The notes: generated from the sequence alone by a model not told the origin. A stretch of DNA of 41,768 nt from Micromonospora acroterricola (GCF_003172955.1 NZ_QGKR01000189.1:1-41768), one strand, 5' to 3'; numbered from the stretch's first letter, positions 1 to 8,798 are shown. Numbers and translations are program-made.

Positions 1-113
1 AGGTGTATAGGAGACAGGTCCGGGGTGGTGCCGGCCCGGTCGTCGCTGGTGCAGCCGGCCAGGAGGGCGACCAGTAGCGCGATCGTGGCGCCGGTCGTCG
101 AGGCGGGTCTCAT
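1..113 (-). CDS. Truncated lipoprotein (N-terminus only)
   Basis: The 37 visible codons encode a classic lipoprotein signal: Met-Arg-Pro, a hydrophobic stretch (ATIALLVALLAGC), then Cys21 in a lipobox (L-A-G-C) followed by a Thr/Ser/Asp-rich linker. The mature protein would be lipid-anchored on the outer face of the cytoplasmic membrane. Its function cannot be told because the gene runs off the window edge. The last five codons (TCT CCT ATA CAC and a partial one) include codons that are very rare here and coincide with a sequence resembling a transposase adapter end, so the terminal residues may not be genuine. No strong ribosome binding site is visible ahead of the ATG. Confidence 0.6.
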   Translation of the reverse strand, partial: MRPASTTGATIALLVALLAGCTSDDRAGTTPDLSPIH

Positions 114-199
114 GCCGCTCGGACGCACGGCCGCGACCGTCGGTTCCCCCGTCACCGCCCTCATCCGAACGGCCATTGTCGATGTCTGGGAGCGGTCCA

Positions 200-281
200 A
201 GCCTTCTTTTTTCCTCAACACATAGCTATATCTACATGCGTGACTACCCCCGTCACAACCTTTCTCCTTCCAGGAGGGCAC
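200..281 (+). promoter_or_regulatory. AT-rich leader of the protease gene
   Basis: Bases 203-240 are strikingly AT-rich for this genome (a T run, then a TAGCTATATC stretch) and lie just upstream of the protease. This is a likely promoter region, but I cannot fix -35 and -10 boxes with confidence. A strong ribosome binding site, AGGAGGG at 272-278, sits 3 bases before the GTG at 282 and decides the start over the in-frame GTG at 240. Confidence 0.35.
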
Positions 282-2675
282 GTGAAACGACCCATCGCCG
301 CCGTCAGTGCTGTGCTACTCACCAGTGGCCTGCTGACCTGCGTCGCCACCGCGTCGCACGCGGCTCCGCCCACCGCCCCCGCGCCGGACGCCTCCGCCGC
401 GGCCCGCGCGGCGACCGTCCTACGGACGAACCCCGGCGCGGTCCAGGGTTCGAGCGCCGAGTCCTACCAGGTGCACAGCACCAGGGTGGACGCCACCGGC
501 GCCGCCCACACCCGCTACACCCGGAGTTACCAGGGACTGCGGGTCTACGGCGGTGACTTCGTCATCCACACCACGCCGAGCGGCGCCTACGCCGGCAGCT
601 CGGTCGGTTTGGCCGCGCCGCTCACCCTCGGCACCACGGCCACGGTCGCCGCCACTGCGGCGAAGAAGACCGCCCGCGCCGGGTTCGCCGGCACGGTCGA
701 GGCCGTGGGCACCCCGGAGCTGTTCGTCGACGCCAGCTCCGGCCGCGGCCGGCTCGCCTGGGAAACCGTGGTCAGCGGCTGGCAGCCGGACGGACAGACC
801 CCGTCCCGGCTGCACGTCGTCACCGACGCCACCACCGGCGCGGCCATCGGGTCGTACGACGAGATCGAGGCGGTGACCGGCACCGGCAACAGCCTCTACT
901 CGGGCACGGTCAGCATCGACACGACGCTCTCCGGCAGCACGTACCAGATGATCGACCCCTCGCACGGCAACGGCTCGACGTGCGACATGAACAACGGCAC
1001 GTCGAGCTGCACGACCTTCACCGACGCGGACAACACCTGGGGTACCGGGGCCACCTCCAACCGGCAGTCCGCCGGCGTGGACGCGCACTTCGGCGCCGCC
1101 AAGACGTTCGACTACTACAAGAACGTGCACGCCCGCAACGGCATCTTCGGCAACGGCACGGGCGTGCCGAGCCGGGTGCACTACGGCAACAACTACGTCA
1201 ACGCCTTCTGGGACGGCTCCCGGATGACCTACGGCGACGGCTCGGGTAACTCCCGCCCGCTGGTCTCGCTCGACGTGGCCGCGCACGAGATGAGCCACGG
1301 GGTGACCGAGAACGTGGTCCCCGGCGGCCTGACCTACTCCGGTGAGTCCGGTGGCCTCAACGAGGCCACCAGCGACATCTTCGGCAACATGGTCGAGTTC
1401 TACGCCAACACCTCGGTCGACCCGGGCGACTACCAGGTCGGCGAGAAGATCAACATCAACGGCAACGGCACGCCGCTGCGCTACATGTACAACCCGTCGC
1501 TGGACGGCTCGTCCGACAGCTGCTGGTCCACCAGCACCAAGAACAAGGACGTGCACCACTCCTCCGGTGTCGCCAACCACTTCTACTTCAACCTCGCCGA
1601 GGGCACCGGCGCCACCGCGTACGGCACCTCGCCGGTCTGCGGCTCCGCCCCGGCGGTCACCGGCATCGGCCGGGCCAAGGCGGAGAAGATCTGGTTCCGG
1701 GCGCTGGACGTCTACTTCACCTCCAACACGTCGTACGTCAACACCAGCAACCCGGCGAACACCGCCCGCGCCTACAGCCTGCGGGCGGCCACCGACCTGT
1801 ACGGCAGCTGCTCAACCGAGTACAAGGCCGTGCAGGGCGCCTGGACCGCGGTGAACGTGGCCGGCAACGACGCGCCCTGCTCGACCGGCAACGACTTCTC
1901 GGTGTCGCTGTCGCCGACCGCCGGCTCGGTGAACCCGGGCGGCTCGGCGGCCACGACCGTCGCCACCGCGACCACCAGCGGCTCGGCGCAGACCGTGACG
2001 TTCTCCACGTCCGGCCTGCCGAGCGGGGCCAGCGCGGCGTTCAGCCCCGCCTCGGTGACCTCGGGCGGCTCATCCACCCTCACCATCAGCACCTCGGCGG
2101 CCACCCCGCCCGGGACCTACTCGGTCACCGTGAACGGCGCGGGCTCGGTCACCCGGAGCGCGACCTACCGGCTGACCGTCAACGGCACCGGCGGCGGCTG
2201 CACCGCGCCCGGCCAGAAGCTGGCCAACCCCGGCTTCGAGTCCGGCGCCACCGGCTGGACGGCCAGCTCCGGCGTGATCACCAACTCCAGCAGTCAGCCC
2301 GCCCGCACCGGGTCGTACAAGGCGTGGCTGAACGGGTACGGCAGCAGCCGCACCGAGACGCTCGCCCAGTCGGTGAGCCTGCCGTCCGGCTGCTCGTCGT
2401 ACACGGTCAGCTTCTGGCTGCACATCGACTCGGCCGAGACCACCACCAGCGTCGCGTACGACACGCTTCGGGTGCAGGTGCTCAACTCGGGCGGGACCGT
2501 GCTGGCCACGCTGGCGACCTACTCGAACCTGAACAAGGCCGCCGGCTACAGCCAGAGGTCGTTCTCCCTGGCCGCGTACGCCGGCCAGACCGTCTCCCTG
2601 AGGTTCACCGGCACCGAGGACTCCTCGCTGCAGACGTCCTTCGTGTTCGACGACACCGCGGTCACCGTCTCCTGA
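282..2675 (+). CDS. Secreted thermolysin-type (M4) metalloprotease
   Basis: A 797-residue secreted zinc endopeptidase. It starts with a Sec signal peptide (VKRPIAAVSAVLL... ending near ASHAA), then an M4-type propeptide (roughly residues 30-195). The catalytic domain carries HEMSH (His335, Glu336, His339) and the downstream zinc ligand Glu361 in NEATSDIFG. The active-site His425 is in DVHHSSGVANHF. After the protease come an Ig-like, Ser/Thr/Gly-rich domain (about 543-640) and a C-terminal jelly-roll domain of carbohydrate-binding type (NPGFE..GWTA, about 645-797), probably for substrate attachment. The combination is common among secreted actinomycete proteases that degrade extracellular protein. 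It stands alone, with its own promoter and a downstream hairpin. Family call is certain; substrate is unknown. Confidence 0.95.
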   Translation: MKRPIAAVSAVLLTSGLLTCVATASHAAPPTAPAPDASAAARAATVLRTNPGAVQGSSAESYQVHSTRVDATGAAHTRYTRSYQGLRVYGGDFVIHTTPSGAYAGSSVGLAAPLTLGTTATVAATAAKKTARAGFAGTVEAVGTPELFVDASSGRGRLAWETVVSGWQPDGQTPSRLHVVTDATTGAAIGSYDEIEAVTGTGNSLYSGTVSIDTTLSGSTYQMIDPSHGNGSTCDMNNGTSSCTTFTDADNTWGTGATSNRQSAGVDAHFGAAKTFDYYKNVHARNGIFGNGTGVPSRVHYGNNYVNAFWDGSRMTYGDGSGNSRPLVSLDVAAHEMSHGVTENVVPGGLTYSGESGGLNEATSDIFGNMVEFYANTSVDPGDYQVGEKININGNGTPLRYMYNPSLDGSSDSCWSTSTKNKDVHHSSGVANHFYFNLAEGTGATAYGTSPVCGSAPAVTGIGRAKAEKIWFRALDVYFTSNTSYVNTSNPANTARAYSLRAATDLYGSCSTEYKAVQGAWTAVNVAGNDAPCSTGNDFSVSLSPTAGSVNPGGSAATTVATATTSGSAQTVTFSTSGLPSGASAAFSPASVTSGGSSTLTISTSAATPPGTYSVTVNGAGSVTRSATYRLTVNGTGGGCTAPGQKLANPGFESGATGWTASSGVITNSSSQPARTGSYKAWLNGYGSSRTETLAQSVSLPSGCSSYTVSFWLHIDSAETTTSVAYDTLRVQVLNSGGTVLATLATYSNLNKAAGYSQRSFSLAAYAGQTVSLRFTGTEDSSLQTSFVFDDTAVTVS

Positions 2676-2690
2676 CCTGACCCGTCGCGA

Positions 2691-2729
2691 GGGCCCGGCG
2701 GCCACCCCTCACCGGTGGTCGCTGGGTCC
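2691..2729 (+). terminator. Hairpin after the protease gene
   Basis: The arms 2691-2706 and 2714-2729 pair over 16 positions, 13 of them Watson-Crick and the rest G-T, with a 7-base loop. It lies 15 bases after the protease stop. There is no T tail, as is usual for GC-rich actinobacterial terminators. Confidence 0.55.
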
Positions 2730-2810
2730 GCGCCGTTATGGTCGCCGCACCGGCGCAGGTCGCCGGCGGGCCAGAGCGGCGGCGTCGGACGGGCGCGGGG
2801 AGGGGTGGAC

Positions 2811-3578
2811 GTGTCGGACGCGGAGTTGACCGTCGAGGTGACCGGACCGGTGGCGACCGTGGTGATCCACAACCCGGCCCGCCGCAACGCCATGACCGCG
2901 GCCATGTGGCGGCAGCTCCCCGAACTGCTGGACCGGCTGGAGCCCGACCCCGACGTGCGGGCGCTGGTGCTCACCGGCGCGGGTGGGGCCTTCTGCGCCG
3001 GCGCCGACCTCGGTGACCTCGCCGAGCTGCTGGACGCCGGTGACGCCAGCATCGCCGTGGCCGCCGAGGAGCGGCTGGCCCGCTTCGCCAAGCCGACCGT
3101 GGCGGCGATCCGGGGCGCCTGCGTCGGGGGCGGCTGCCAGCTCGCGGTCGCCTGCGACCTGCGGATCGCCGCCGACGACGCCCGGTTCGGCGTACCGCCG
3201 GCCCGGCTCGGGCTGGTCTACCCGGCGCCGACCACCCGCCGGTTGGCCCGGCTGGTCGGCCCGTCCGCCGCCAAGCACCTCCTGTTCACCGCCGAGCTGA
3301 TCGACGCCGAGCGCGCCCTGCGAGTCGGCCTGGTCGACGAGGTGCTGCCCGCCGACCGGCTCGCCGCGCGGGTGGACGACCTCACCGCGACGATCGCCCA
3401 GCGGTCGCCGCTCAGCGTCGCCGCAGCCAAGGAGATCGTCGACGACCGGGCCGGCCCGACCCGGGTGGCCTGGTGGCACCGGAGGGTGGCGGCCAGCGGG
3501 GAGGCCCGGGAGGGGGTGGCGGCGATCGCCGAGCGCCGCACGCCCCGCTTCGCCTGGCGCCCGCCGGCCGCTGACTGA
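2811..3578 (+). CDS. Crotonase-fold enzyme lacking hydratase glutamates
   Basis: A 255-residue enoyl-CoA hydratase/isomerase superfamily protein acting on acyl-CoA thioesters in the cytoplasm. The oxyanion-hole segments are intact: FCAGADLGDL and ACVGGGCQLAVACDLRIA. The two acid/base glutamates of true enoyl-CoA hydratases are absent. The first is Gln (GGGCQ) and the second falls on Pro (FGVPPARLG). The following LGLVYPAPTTRRL and LLFTAELIDAERAL resemble the methylmalonyl-CoA decarboxylase branch (E. coli ScpB/YgfG type), including an aligned Tyr. Simple hydratase activity is therefore unlikely; decarboxylase or isomerase activity is possible. The GTG start is chosen because GGGGAGGGG lies 5 bases upstream. 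The gene is monocistronic as far as I can see. Confidence 0.85.
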   Translation: MSDAELTVEVTGPVATVVIHNPARRNAMTAAMWRQLPELLDRLEPDPDVRALVLTGAGGAFCAGADLGDLAELLDAGDASIAVAAEERLARFAKPTVAAIRGACVGGGCQLAVACDLRIAADDARFGVPPARLGLVYPAPTTRRLARLVGPSAAKHLLFTAELIDAERALRVGLVDEVLPADRLAARVDDLTATIAQRSPLSVAAAKEIVDDRAGPTRVAWWHRRVAASGEAREGVAAIAERRTPRFAWRPPAAD

Positions 3579-3679
3579 CCCTGTCTCCGCCGCTCCCGCC
3601 GCAGCTCGGCCGCTCCGGCCATTTGACGATCTCGATCCCGGCTGGCGTGGCGCCGGGGCGGTACGGCAGGCTGTCCGTC

Positions 3680-5227
3680 GTGCAGCGTGATCAGTTGCTT
3701 GCGGGCCGCTACCGGCTCCTGGAGCGCCTCGGCAGCGGCGGGATGTCGGCGGTGCACCGGGCGTACGACGAGGTGCTCGAGCGGGATGTGGCGGTGAAGG
3801 TGCTCGTCGCCTCGGACGCCAACGCCCGGGAGCGGATCCGGGCCGAGGCCAAGGCCGCCGCCCGGCTGTCGCACCCGCACGTCACCAGCGTCTACGACTA
3901 CGGCGAATCCCTGCTCGACGGCACGCAGGTCCCGTTCGTGGTGATGGAGCTGCTCGACGGTCACACCCTCCACCAGCGGCTGGCCAGCGGGGCTCTGCCG
4001 CCCCGCGCGGGCCTGCGGGTCTGTGGGGAGGTGGCTGCCGCGCTCGCTGCCGCGCACGCCCAGGGGCTGGTGCATCGCGACATCAAGCCGGGCAACGTGA
4101 TGCTCACCCCCACCGGCGCGAAGGTGCTCGACTTCGGTATCGCGGCGGTCGTCGGCGACCCGGAGATCGACTTCGAGGGGCGGTTGCTGGGCACGCCCGC
4201 CTACCTCGCGCCGGAACGGCTGGAGGCCGGCGAGGTGCTGCCGGCCTGCGACGTGTACGCCCTCGGCCTGCTCCTGCACCGGGTGCTCACCGGTCGGCTG
4301 CCCTGGCGCGCTGAGACGCAGGCCGGGATGCTCCGCGCACACGCGCACGTCGAACCGGACCCGCTGCCCGAGATCGACGGGGTGCCGGCCGAGATCCACC
4401 GGCTCTACCGGTGGTGCCTGGCCCGCGACCCCGACGACCGGCCGCCCGCCGCGGAGGCGGCCCGCATCCTGCTCACCGCGGGCGAAGGGACCGCCGCCGA
4501 ACGAACCGTGGTGGGAAGCGAACCACCCACCGTCGGGAGTGAACCGGCCGGCGCGATCGGCGCCGGGTCGGAGGCGCCGACCGCCCAGGTGGCAGATGCC
4601 CCGGCCGCCGGGTCCGTGCCGGTTGGCCGTGCGGCGGCCGGAACGACCGGTGCCCTCCGGCGGCGGTCCTGGCGTTGGCGGCGTGCGCTGCTGGCGGTCG
4701 GCGGTGCGGTGGTCGCCGCCGTGGCGATGGCCGGGTCGCTCGGCGACACGAGCGCACGGCGTCAGGAGGGCGGCACGCCGCGGACCGGCGTCGGGCCGGG
4801 TGGCACCACCACCGTGGGGATGCCGCGGACCGCCGAGCCGCCCGACCCTCCACGCGTCGCCCCGCCCGTCGGCGTCGCCCCGCCCGCCGCGCGGACCAGC
4901 GCTCCGACCGGCCCGGGTGGCACGCCGACACCGAGCCCGGCACCCCGCACCTCCGGACCGACCCCGACCCCATCGGCGTTCCCGCCCGCTCCGCGGCGGG
5001 AGGTGCCGGTGGACAGCGAGGGCGGGACGGTCACCGTCCGCTGCGTCGGGGCATTGGCCGAGGTGCTCGCGGTGACTCCCGCGCCCGGGTACCGGGCGGA
5101 GGCGTACGACCCGGGCCCGGCGAGGCAGATCCGGGTCGAGCTGACCTCCGCCGAGCACAGCAGCGAGATCCGGGCGCACTGCGCCGACGGCCGACCGAAG
5201 CCGAAGGTCAAGGAGCGCGCCGGCTGA
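3680..5227 (+). CDS. Transmembrane Ser/Thr protein kinase (PknB-like)
   Basis: A eukaryotic-type kinase of about 515 residues. The cytoplasmic catalytic domain (about 8-270) shows the Gly loop GSGGMSAVHRAYD, Lys40 in VAVKVL, the catalytic loop HRDIKPGNVM (Asp134), DFG (Asp151) and GTPAYLAPERL. A Pro/Ala/Thr linker, a basic stop-transfer segment (RWRR) and one membrane helix (about 334-356) follow. The outside part is a long Pro/Thr/Gly-rich stalk and a compact C-terminal domain with two cysteines (VRCVG and AHCAD). No PASTA repeats are present, so it probably does not sense peptidoglycan fragments as PknB does. The GTG at 3680 is chosen because the kinase fold begins at once; GTG 3647 or TTG 3623 would add an unlikely N-terminal extension. 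No cognate phosphatase lies beside it. Confidence 0.92.
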   Translation: MQRDQLLAGRYRLLERLGSGGMSAVHRAYDEVLERDVAVKVLVASDANARERIRAEAKAAARLSHPHVTSVYDYGESLLDGTQVPFVVMELLDGHTLHQRLASGALPPRAGLRVCGEVAAALAAAHAQGLVHRDIKPGNVMLTPTGAKVLDFGIAAVVGDPEIDFEGRLLGTPAYLAPERLEAGEVLPACDVYALGLLLHRVLTGRLPWRAETQAGMLRAHAHVEPDPLPEIDGVPAEIHRLYRWCLARDPDDRPPAAEAARILLTAGEGTAAERTVVGSEPPTVGSEPAGAIGAGSEAPTAQVADAPAAGSVPVGRAAAGTTGALRRRSWRWRRALLAVGGAVVAAVAMAGSLGDTSARRQEGGTPRTGVGPGGTTTVGMPRTAEPPDPPRVAPPVGVAPPAARTSAPTGPGGTPTPSPAPRTSGPTPTPSAFPPAPRREVPVDSEGGTVTVRCVGALAEVLAVTPAPGYRAEAYDPGPARQIRVELTSAEHSSEIRAHCADGRPKPKVKERAG

Positions 5228-5232
5228 CCGGG

Positions 5233-5290
5233 GGCCGGCGGGTGCCGCGCCGGGGCGTACCCCCGACGCGGCCCCCCGTTCCCGCCGGCC
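5233..5290. terminator. Nested bidirectional hairpin between convergent genes
   Basis: An outer perfect 10-bp pair (5233-5242 with 5281-5290) encloses a second hairpin (5244-5255 with 5261-5272, one mismatch). It lies between the stops of the kinase gene (+) and the HNH gene (-), where a two-way terminator would be expected. Confidence 0.6.
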
Positions 5291-5296
5291 GGTCCG

Positions 5297-5740
5297 TCAC
5301 CGCCCGGCGAGGGCCGCCCAGCCCGGGTTCACCGGCTCCCGACGCAGCGGCATACCCGCCTCCGCCGGCGTCCGGTCCCCCTTGCGCTGGTTGCAGCCGT
5401 AGCAGGCGGCGGTGGTGTTCCTCCAGGTGTTCCGGCCGCCGCGCGAGCGGGGCAGGATGTGGTCGATGGTCGACGCCGGGCCACCGCAGTACGCGCAGCA
5501 GCGGTCGTCGCGGCGCAGCACCCCGGCCCGGGACCAGGCCGGCCCGGCACTGAACCGCCACCGGGTGACCACGTAGCGGACCAGACGCACCACCCGGGGC
5601 ATCGGGAACACCCCGATCACCTGGTCCGGCTCGGCCTCGTGGATCTCGGCCACCCGGCGGCAGAGCATCCGGACGGCGTGCTGGACGGTGACCCGGTGCA
5701 GCGGGCCGAGGTCGGCGTTGATGACGAGGACGGCGTCCAC
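5297..5740 (-). CDS. HNH endonuclease family protein
   Basis: A 147-residue protein with a C-terminal HNH nuclease fold. It has a zinc-binding Cys pair in CAYCGG, the metal-binding core DHILPRSRGG, then NTTAACYGCNQRKGDRTP with the second Cys pair. The N-terminal half (VLVINADLGPLHRVTVQHA) matches the accessory region of a widespread actinobacterial HNH family found alone on chromosomes, not in restriction operons. The GTG start is preceded by AAGGGAG. No methyltransferase or recombinase is nearby. The biological substrate in this family is not established; a role in DNA repair or processing is a guess. Confidence 0.88.
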   Translation of the reverse strand: MDAVLVINADLGPLHRVTVQHAVRMLCRRVAEIHEAEPDQVIGVFPMPRVVRLVRYVVTRWRFSAGPAWSRAGVLRRDDRCCAYCGGPASTIDHILPRSRGGRNTWRNTTAACYGCNQRKGDRTPAEAGMPLRREPVNPGWAALAGR

Positions 5741-5789
5741 CGGGATCTCCCTTCAGAGCGGTGACGGACGAGGTGCTCCGGACAGCGAA

Positions 5790-5823
5790 GAGCCGCCCGG
5801 TCCGGCTGTCGGACGGGCGGCTC
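5790..5823 (-). terminator. Hairpin downstream of the 5967-7178 gene
   Basis: The arms 5790-5804 (GAGCCGCCCGGTCCG) and 5810-5823 pair with a single bulged G and a 5-base loop. It lies 144 bases past the stop of the minus-strand membrane protein gene and ahead of the HNH gene, so it may end the former transcript. The rest of 5741-5966 shows no gene. Confidence 0.45.
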
Positions 5824-5966
5824 GGCGCGTACGGGTACGCGTCAGTCGGGCCGGCCCGCCCGGGGACCTTCCGCTCGGCAACCGTCGCTGGGCAGCACGG
5901 ATGGCACGGCGGTGACGTGCGACATCGTCATGACCTGCTCCCGTGGCGGCGGTTGACCTTGCGCGA

Positions 5967-7178
5967 TCACGGTAGGTCGGCGGGGGAGAGAGGGGCAACG
6001 TATTTCGATCGGCCGTCCGGCTCCTCCGGCCGGCGCTGCCGGCGGGTCCGGGCGGTGACCCCCGCGGTCTGCCGGGCGGTGGCCAGCGGACGGTCCACCC
6101 GTACGGCCATCCGCGCGGCGAGTTCGCTGTCCAGCAGCGGCCGGTTGACCTCGCCGGCCACGGCCAGCGCGGGTCCGGAGACCGACCGCCAGATGGCGGC
6201 CAGCCCGGCGCCGAGGCCCAGCAGGGCCACCGTGGCCCGGGTGGTCGGCGAGCCGGCCGCCGCGGCGGCGCTCACCCCGACCACCGCGAAGAGCACCACC
6301 AACAGGGGCACCAGCACCGGCCAGAAGATTCCCCGTGCCGCCTGCGCCACCAGCCGGCGGTCCCGGATGATCAGGTTCCGGGCGACCACCGCGTAGTCCT
6401 CCTCGTCGAGCAGGTCGCGCGGATGCAGCCCGCCGGTGAGTACGCCGCGCCAGAGGTCGCCCTGGTTGCGCAGCTCACAGGCCAGCTCGGCGAGGGCCGG
6501 TTCGGTCGGGTCGCCCCGGCCGGCCTGCTCCACCGCGGCCGCCCAGGTGGCCAGCGAGCGGCGCACCACGGCGGCCGAGTACGGCGGCAGGACGGTGGCC
6601 AACTCCTCCAGCCACCGGCTGATCTGGATCTGCCGGCCGCCGAAGCGCCGCGCCAGTTGGGAGCCGTCACCGGACCGGACGGTGTCGGCCAGTGACCGGC
6701 CCAGCCGGTAGGCGAGCCCGACGCGGTGGTTGGTGGCCATCGCCCAGCGCAGCACCTCCATGTTGAGGTCGTCGAGGGCGAGCAGCAGCGGCCGCGGGTC
6801 GGCGGAGCCGGGCCGGTCCAGGTCGGGGAGCCGGGCCCGGGCGGCCGAGGTGTCGGGCAGCGGCCCGGTGTGCCGGGTGAGTTCGGCGATCTGTCCCAGC
6901 GCGACGTCCACCCCGTCGAGGTACATCAGCATCCGCCGGGGCGCGGACATCTCGGTGAAGTTGGAGAGCTTGGCTGGTGGGCCGGGTGACCCGGCCTCGG
7001 TGGTCGGGCCGAGCTCGGCGTGCTGGCCGTGGTGGTACGCGTCCGCCATCCACCAGCCCAGCCGCAGGGCGGTGACGATGCAGGCGCGCTCGTCGCGGAT
7101 CAGGGGGTACGCGTCGTCCCGGCCGATCTCCTCGACCGGTGGCTCGCCCTGCGCGCCGGCGCGGTGCAGTGGTGACAT
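5967..7178 (-). CDS. Uncharacterised membrane protein with two C-terminal helices
   Basis: A 403-residue protein that I do not recognise by family. The first 290 residues are soluble, mostly helical and rich in Arg and Glu (for example MLMYLDGVDVALGQ and LEELATVLPPYSAAVV). Two hydrophobic helices follow: GIFWPVLVPLLVVLFAVVGV and ATVALLGLGAGLAAIW. A basic C-terminal tail ends the protein. This suggests a large cytoplasmic domain tethered to the membrane. The ATG at 7178 is chosen over an upstream start at 7247 because GGGAGGGC stands ahead of it and the extra N-terminal residues look non-coding. It is likely a single-gene unit. Confidence 0.75.
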   Translation of the reverse strand: MSPLHRAGAQGEPPVEEIGRDDAYPLIRDERACIVTALRLGWWMADAYHHGQHAELGPTTEAGSPGPPAKLSNFTEMSAPRRMLMYLDGVDVALGQIAELTRHTGPLPDTSAARARLPDLDRPGSADPRPLLLALDDLNMEVLRWAMATNHRVGLAYRLGRSLADTVRSGDGSQLARRFGGRQIQISRWLEELATVLPPYSAAVVRRSLATWAAAVEQAGRGDPTEPALAELACELRNQGDLWRGVLTGGLHPRDLLDEEDYAVVARNLIIRDRRLVAQAARGIFWPVLVPLLVVLFAVVGVSAAAAAGSPTTRATVALLGLGAGLAAIWRSVSGPALAVAGEVNRPLLDSELAARMAVRVDRPLATARQTAGVTARTRRQRRPEEPDGRSKYVAPLSPADLP

Positions 7179-7259
7179 CTCCCGCTGCCCTCCCGCCCGG
7201 TCGATCGACGGATGATCAACCCAGCGTACGACAGCGCAACGCGGCATATGACCGCTTTG

Positions 7260-8798
7260 TCAGGTTGCGCCGCCTCGCCTCGCCAGCAGACCCCGGAGCC
7301 GGACCGAGCGCACCGGCTCGGCCGCCGCGCCCTCCGCGCGCAGGATGTGGTTCGCCGCGACGATCCCGGTCGCCGCCGAGCGTTCCATCAGGGCGCTCGG
7401 GAAGGCCGTGGCGATCCCGTCCCCGGCCAGGTAGAGGCCGGGCGCGTCGGTGCGCACTCCCGGTCGCCAGGCGTTGCTGCCCGGGGTGAACGCGGGCGCC
7501 TGCGCCTCCACCCGGGCCCGTAGCTCGCGGACCCGCAGGCCGGCGGCCTCCGGCCAGAGCGTCACCAACTCCCGGCGCATCCGCTCGGCCAGCACCTCGG
7601 CCGGCAACCCCGGCTCGCAGGCGTACGCGTGCAGCTCGACGACCGACCCGCCGGTCTGCCGCGCCCAGCGCCGCGACTCGTTCTCCAACCGGTGGTAGAG
7701 CGTCACCGAGTCCAACGTGGGCTGCCGCGACACCCCACTGAAGACCGCCCGGTCGGCGGCCACGTCACCGTCACACCAGTAGCGGGCCACCGCGTACGGC
7801 GGACCGGGCTTGCCGAACGCCGGCATTCGCGCCACCAGCTCCGGCGCCCGCTCGACCAGGTCGGGGGAGGCCGTGACCAGCGCGGCGAGCGCCGGCGGGT
7901 CGACGGCGAGCACCACGTGGCCCGCCGCATGGCTGCCGCCGTCGGCCGTGGTCACCCGCCAGCCGTCGGCGTCGCGACGCACCCCGGTCGCGGCGACCCC
8001 GGTGAGCACCCGGCCGCCGTGCTTCTCCACGTGCCGGGTCAACGGCTCCCAGATCGCGGTGGCGTAGTCCTCGTCGGGGCAGTCGAAGGCGAGCCCCTCC
8101 GGGTTGCCGAGCAGGTAGAAGTGGAACTGGGCGACCATCTCGGCCGCGGACATCTCCGCCTCGTGGTTGAAGAACGAGTGCGAGAACACCTCGAACAGCA
8201 TCGCCCGGGCCCGGTCCGGCAGGCGCAGCGAGGCCAGCAGCTCGTCGGCGGTGGTGTCGTCCAGTTCCGCGTAGGTGCGGACCGGGTCGTAGGTGAGCAG
8301 CGGCAGCGCGGCGTCCCGGTCCATCGACCGCAGGTCGGCCAGCCGCAGGCTGGGACTGCGCAGCAGCAGCGCGAGCAGGTTCAGCGGCGGCGCCGGCGGC
8401 AGCCTGCCGAACTCCTCGGTCGGCCACTGCCCGCTCAGGATCGGATAGCCCGGGACCGGCTTCAGGAAGCCCAGGTCGGGATCGACCCGCCGGAGGATGG
8501 ACCGCCAGTTGTAGTACTGCCGGAAGAACGCGTGGAAGCCGTGCTCGTTCTGCTGGCTGCCGTCGGCCAGCGCCTCCGGCCAGGCGCCCAGCCGCCCGCC
8601 GAGGGTGGGCGCCGCCTCCAGCACCGTCACCGCCACACCGCGCTCGGCCAACACCACGGCCGCCGACATGCCGGCGATGCCGCCACCCACCACCACCGCC
8701 GCGACCGGTCCCGGCACGCGGTCGGCCCCACCGCCGCCCGGGTCGACCTCGTGCTGGCGTACGCCGATGAGCCGACCCACCACCTGCGACAGCGCCAT
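7260..8798 (-). CDS. FAD-dependent carotenoid-type oxidoreductase (CrtU-like)
   Basis: A 512-residue amine-oxidase/phytoene-desaturase superfamily flavoprotein. The FAD-binding Rossmann motif VVVGGGIAGMSAA is near residues 35-47, followed by Glu in VLEA and the GGR segment (APTLGGRLG). The C-terminal FAD motif is APGLYLAGDGIA. The stretch EHGFHAFFRQYYNWRSILRR is typical of the aromatic-ring-forming carotene synthases (isorenieratene synthase, CrtU) and their relatives. No other carotenoid genes are in the window, so the substrate remains open. ATG 8798 follows GGGGAGG by 5 bases. It is downstream of, and likely co-transcribed with, the gene at 8846-9334 (47-base gap). Confidence 0.85.
   Translation of the reverse strand: MALSQVVGRLIGVRQHEVDPGGGGADRVPGPVAAVVVGGGIAGMSAAVVLAERGVAVTVLEAAPTLGGRLGAWPEALADGSQQNEHGFHAFFRQYYNWRSILRRVDPDLGFLKPVPGYPILSGQWPTEEFGRLPPAPPLNLLALLLRSPSLRLADLRSMDRDAALPLLTYDPVRTYAELDDTTADELLASLRLPDRARAMLFEVFSHSFFNHEAEMSAAEMVAQFHFYLLGNPEGLAFDCPDEDYATAIWEPLTRHVEKHGGRVLTGVAATGVRRDADGWRVTTADGGSHAAGHVVLAVDPPALAALVTASPDLVERAPELVARMPAFGKPGPPYAVARYWCDGDVAADRAVFSGVSRQPTLDSVTLYHRLENESRRWARQTGGSVVELHAYACEPGLPAEVLAERMRRELVTLWPEAAGLRVRELRARVEAQAPAFTPGSNAWRPGVRTDAPGLYLAGDGIATAFPSALMERSAATGIVAANHILRAEGAAAEPVRSVRLRGLLARRGGAT

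Noticed and set aside
240..281. Upstream GTG start for the protease gene
   Set aside because: Starting at 240 would put 14 extra residues before the signal peptide, and the strong AGGAGGG site serves the GTG at 282.
3218..5179. 653-codon open frame antisense to the crotonase and kinase genes
   Set aside because: It is a shadow of two well-supported genes, rich in Arg, Gly, Pro and His without any motif. The same holds for the other long antisense frames, such as 420-1580, 9201-11288 and 23568-25976.
5297..5740. Restriction or homing endonuclease system
   Set aside because: The HNH protein has no methyltransferase, specificity subunit or intron/intein context.
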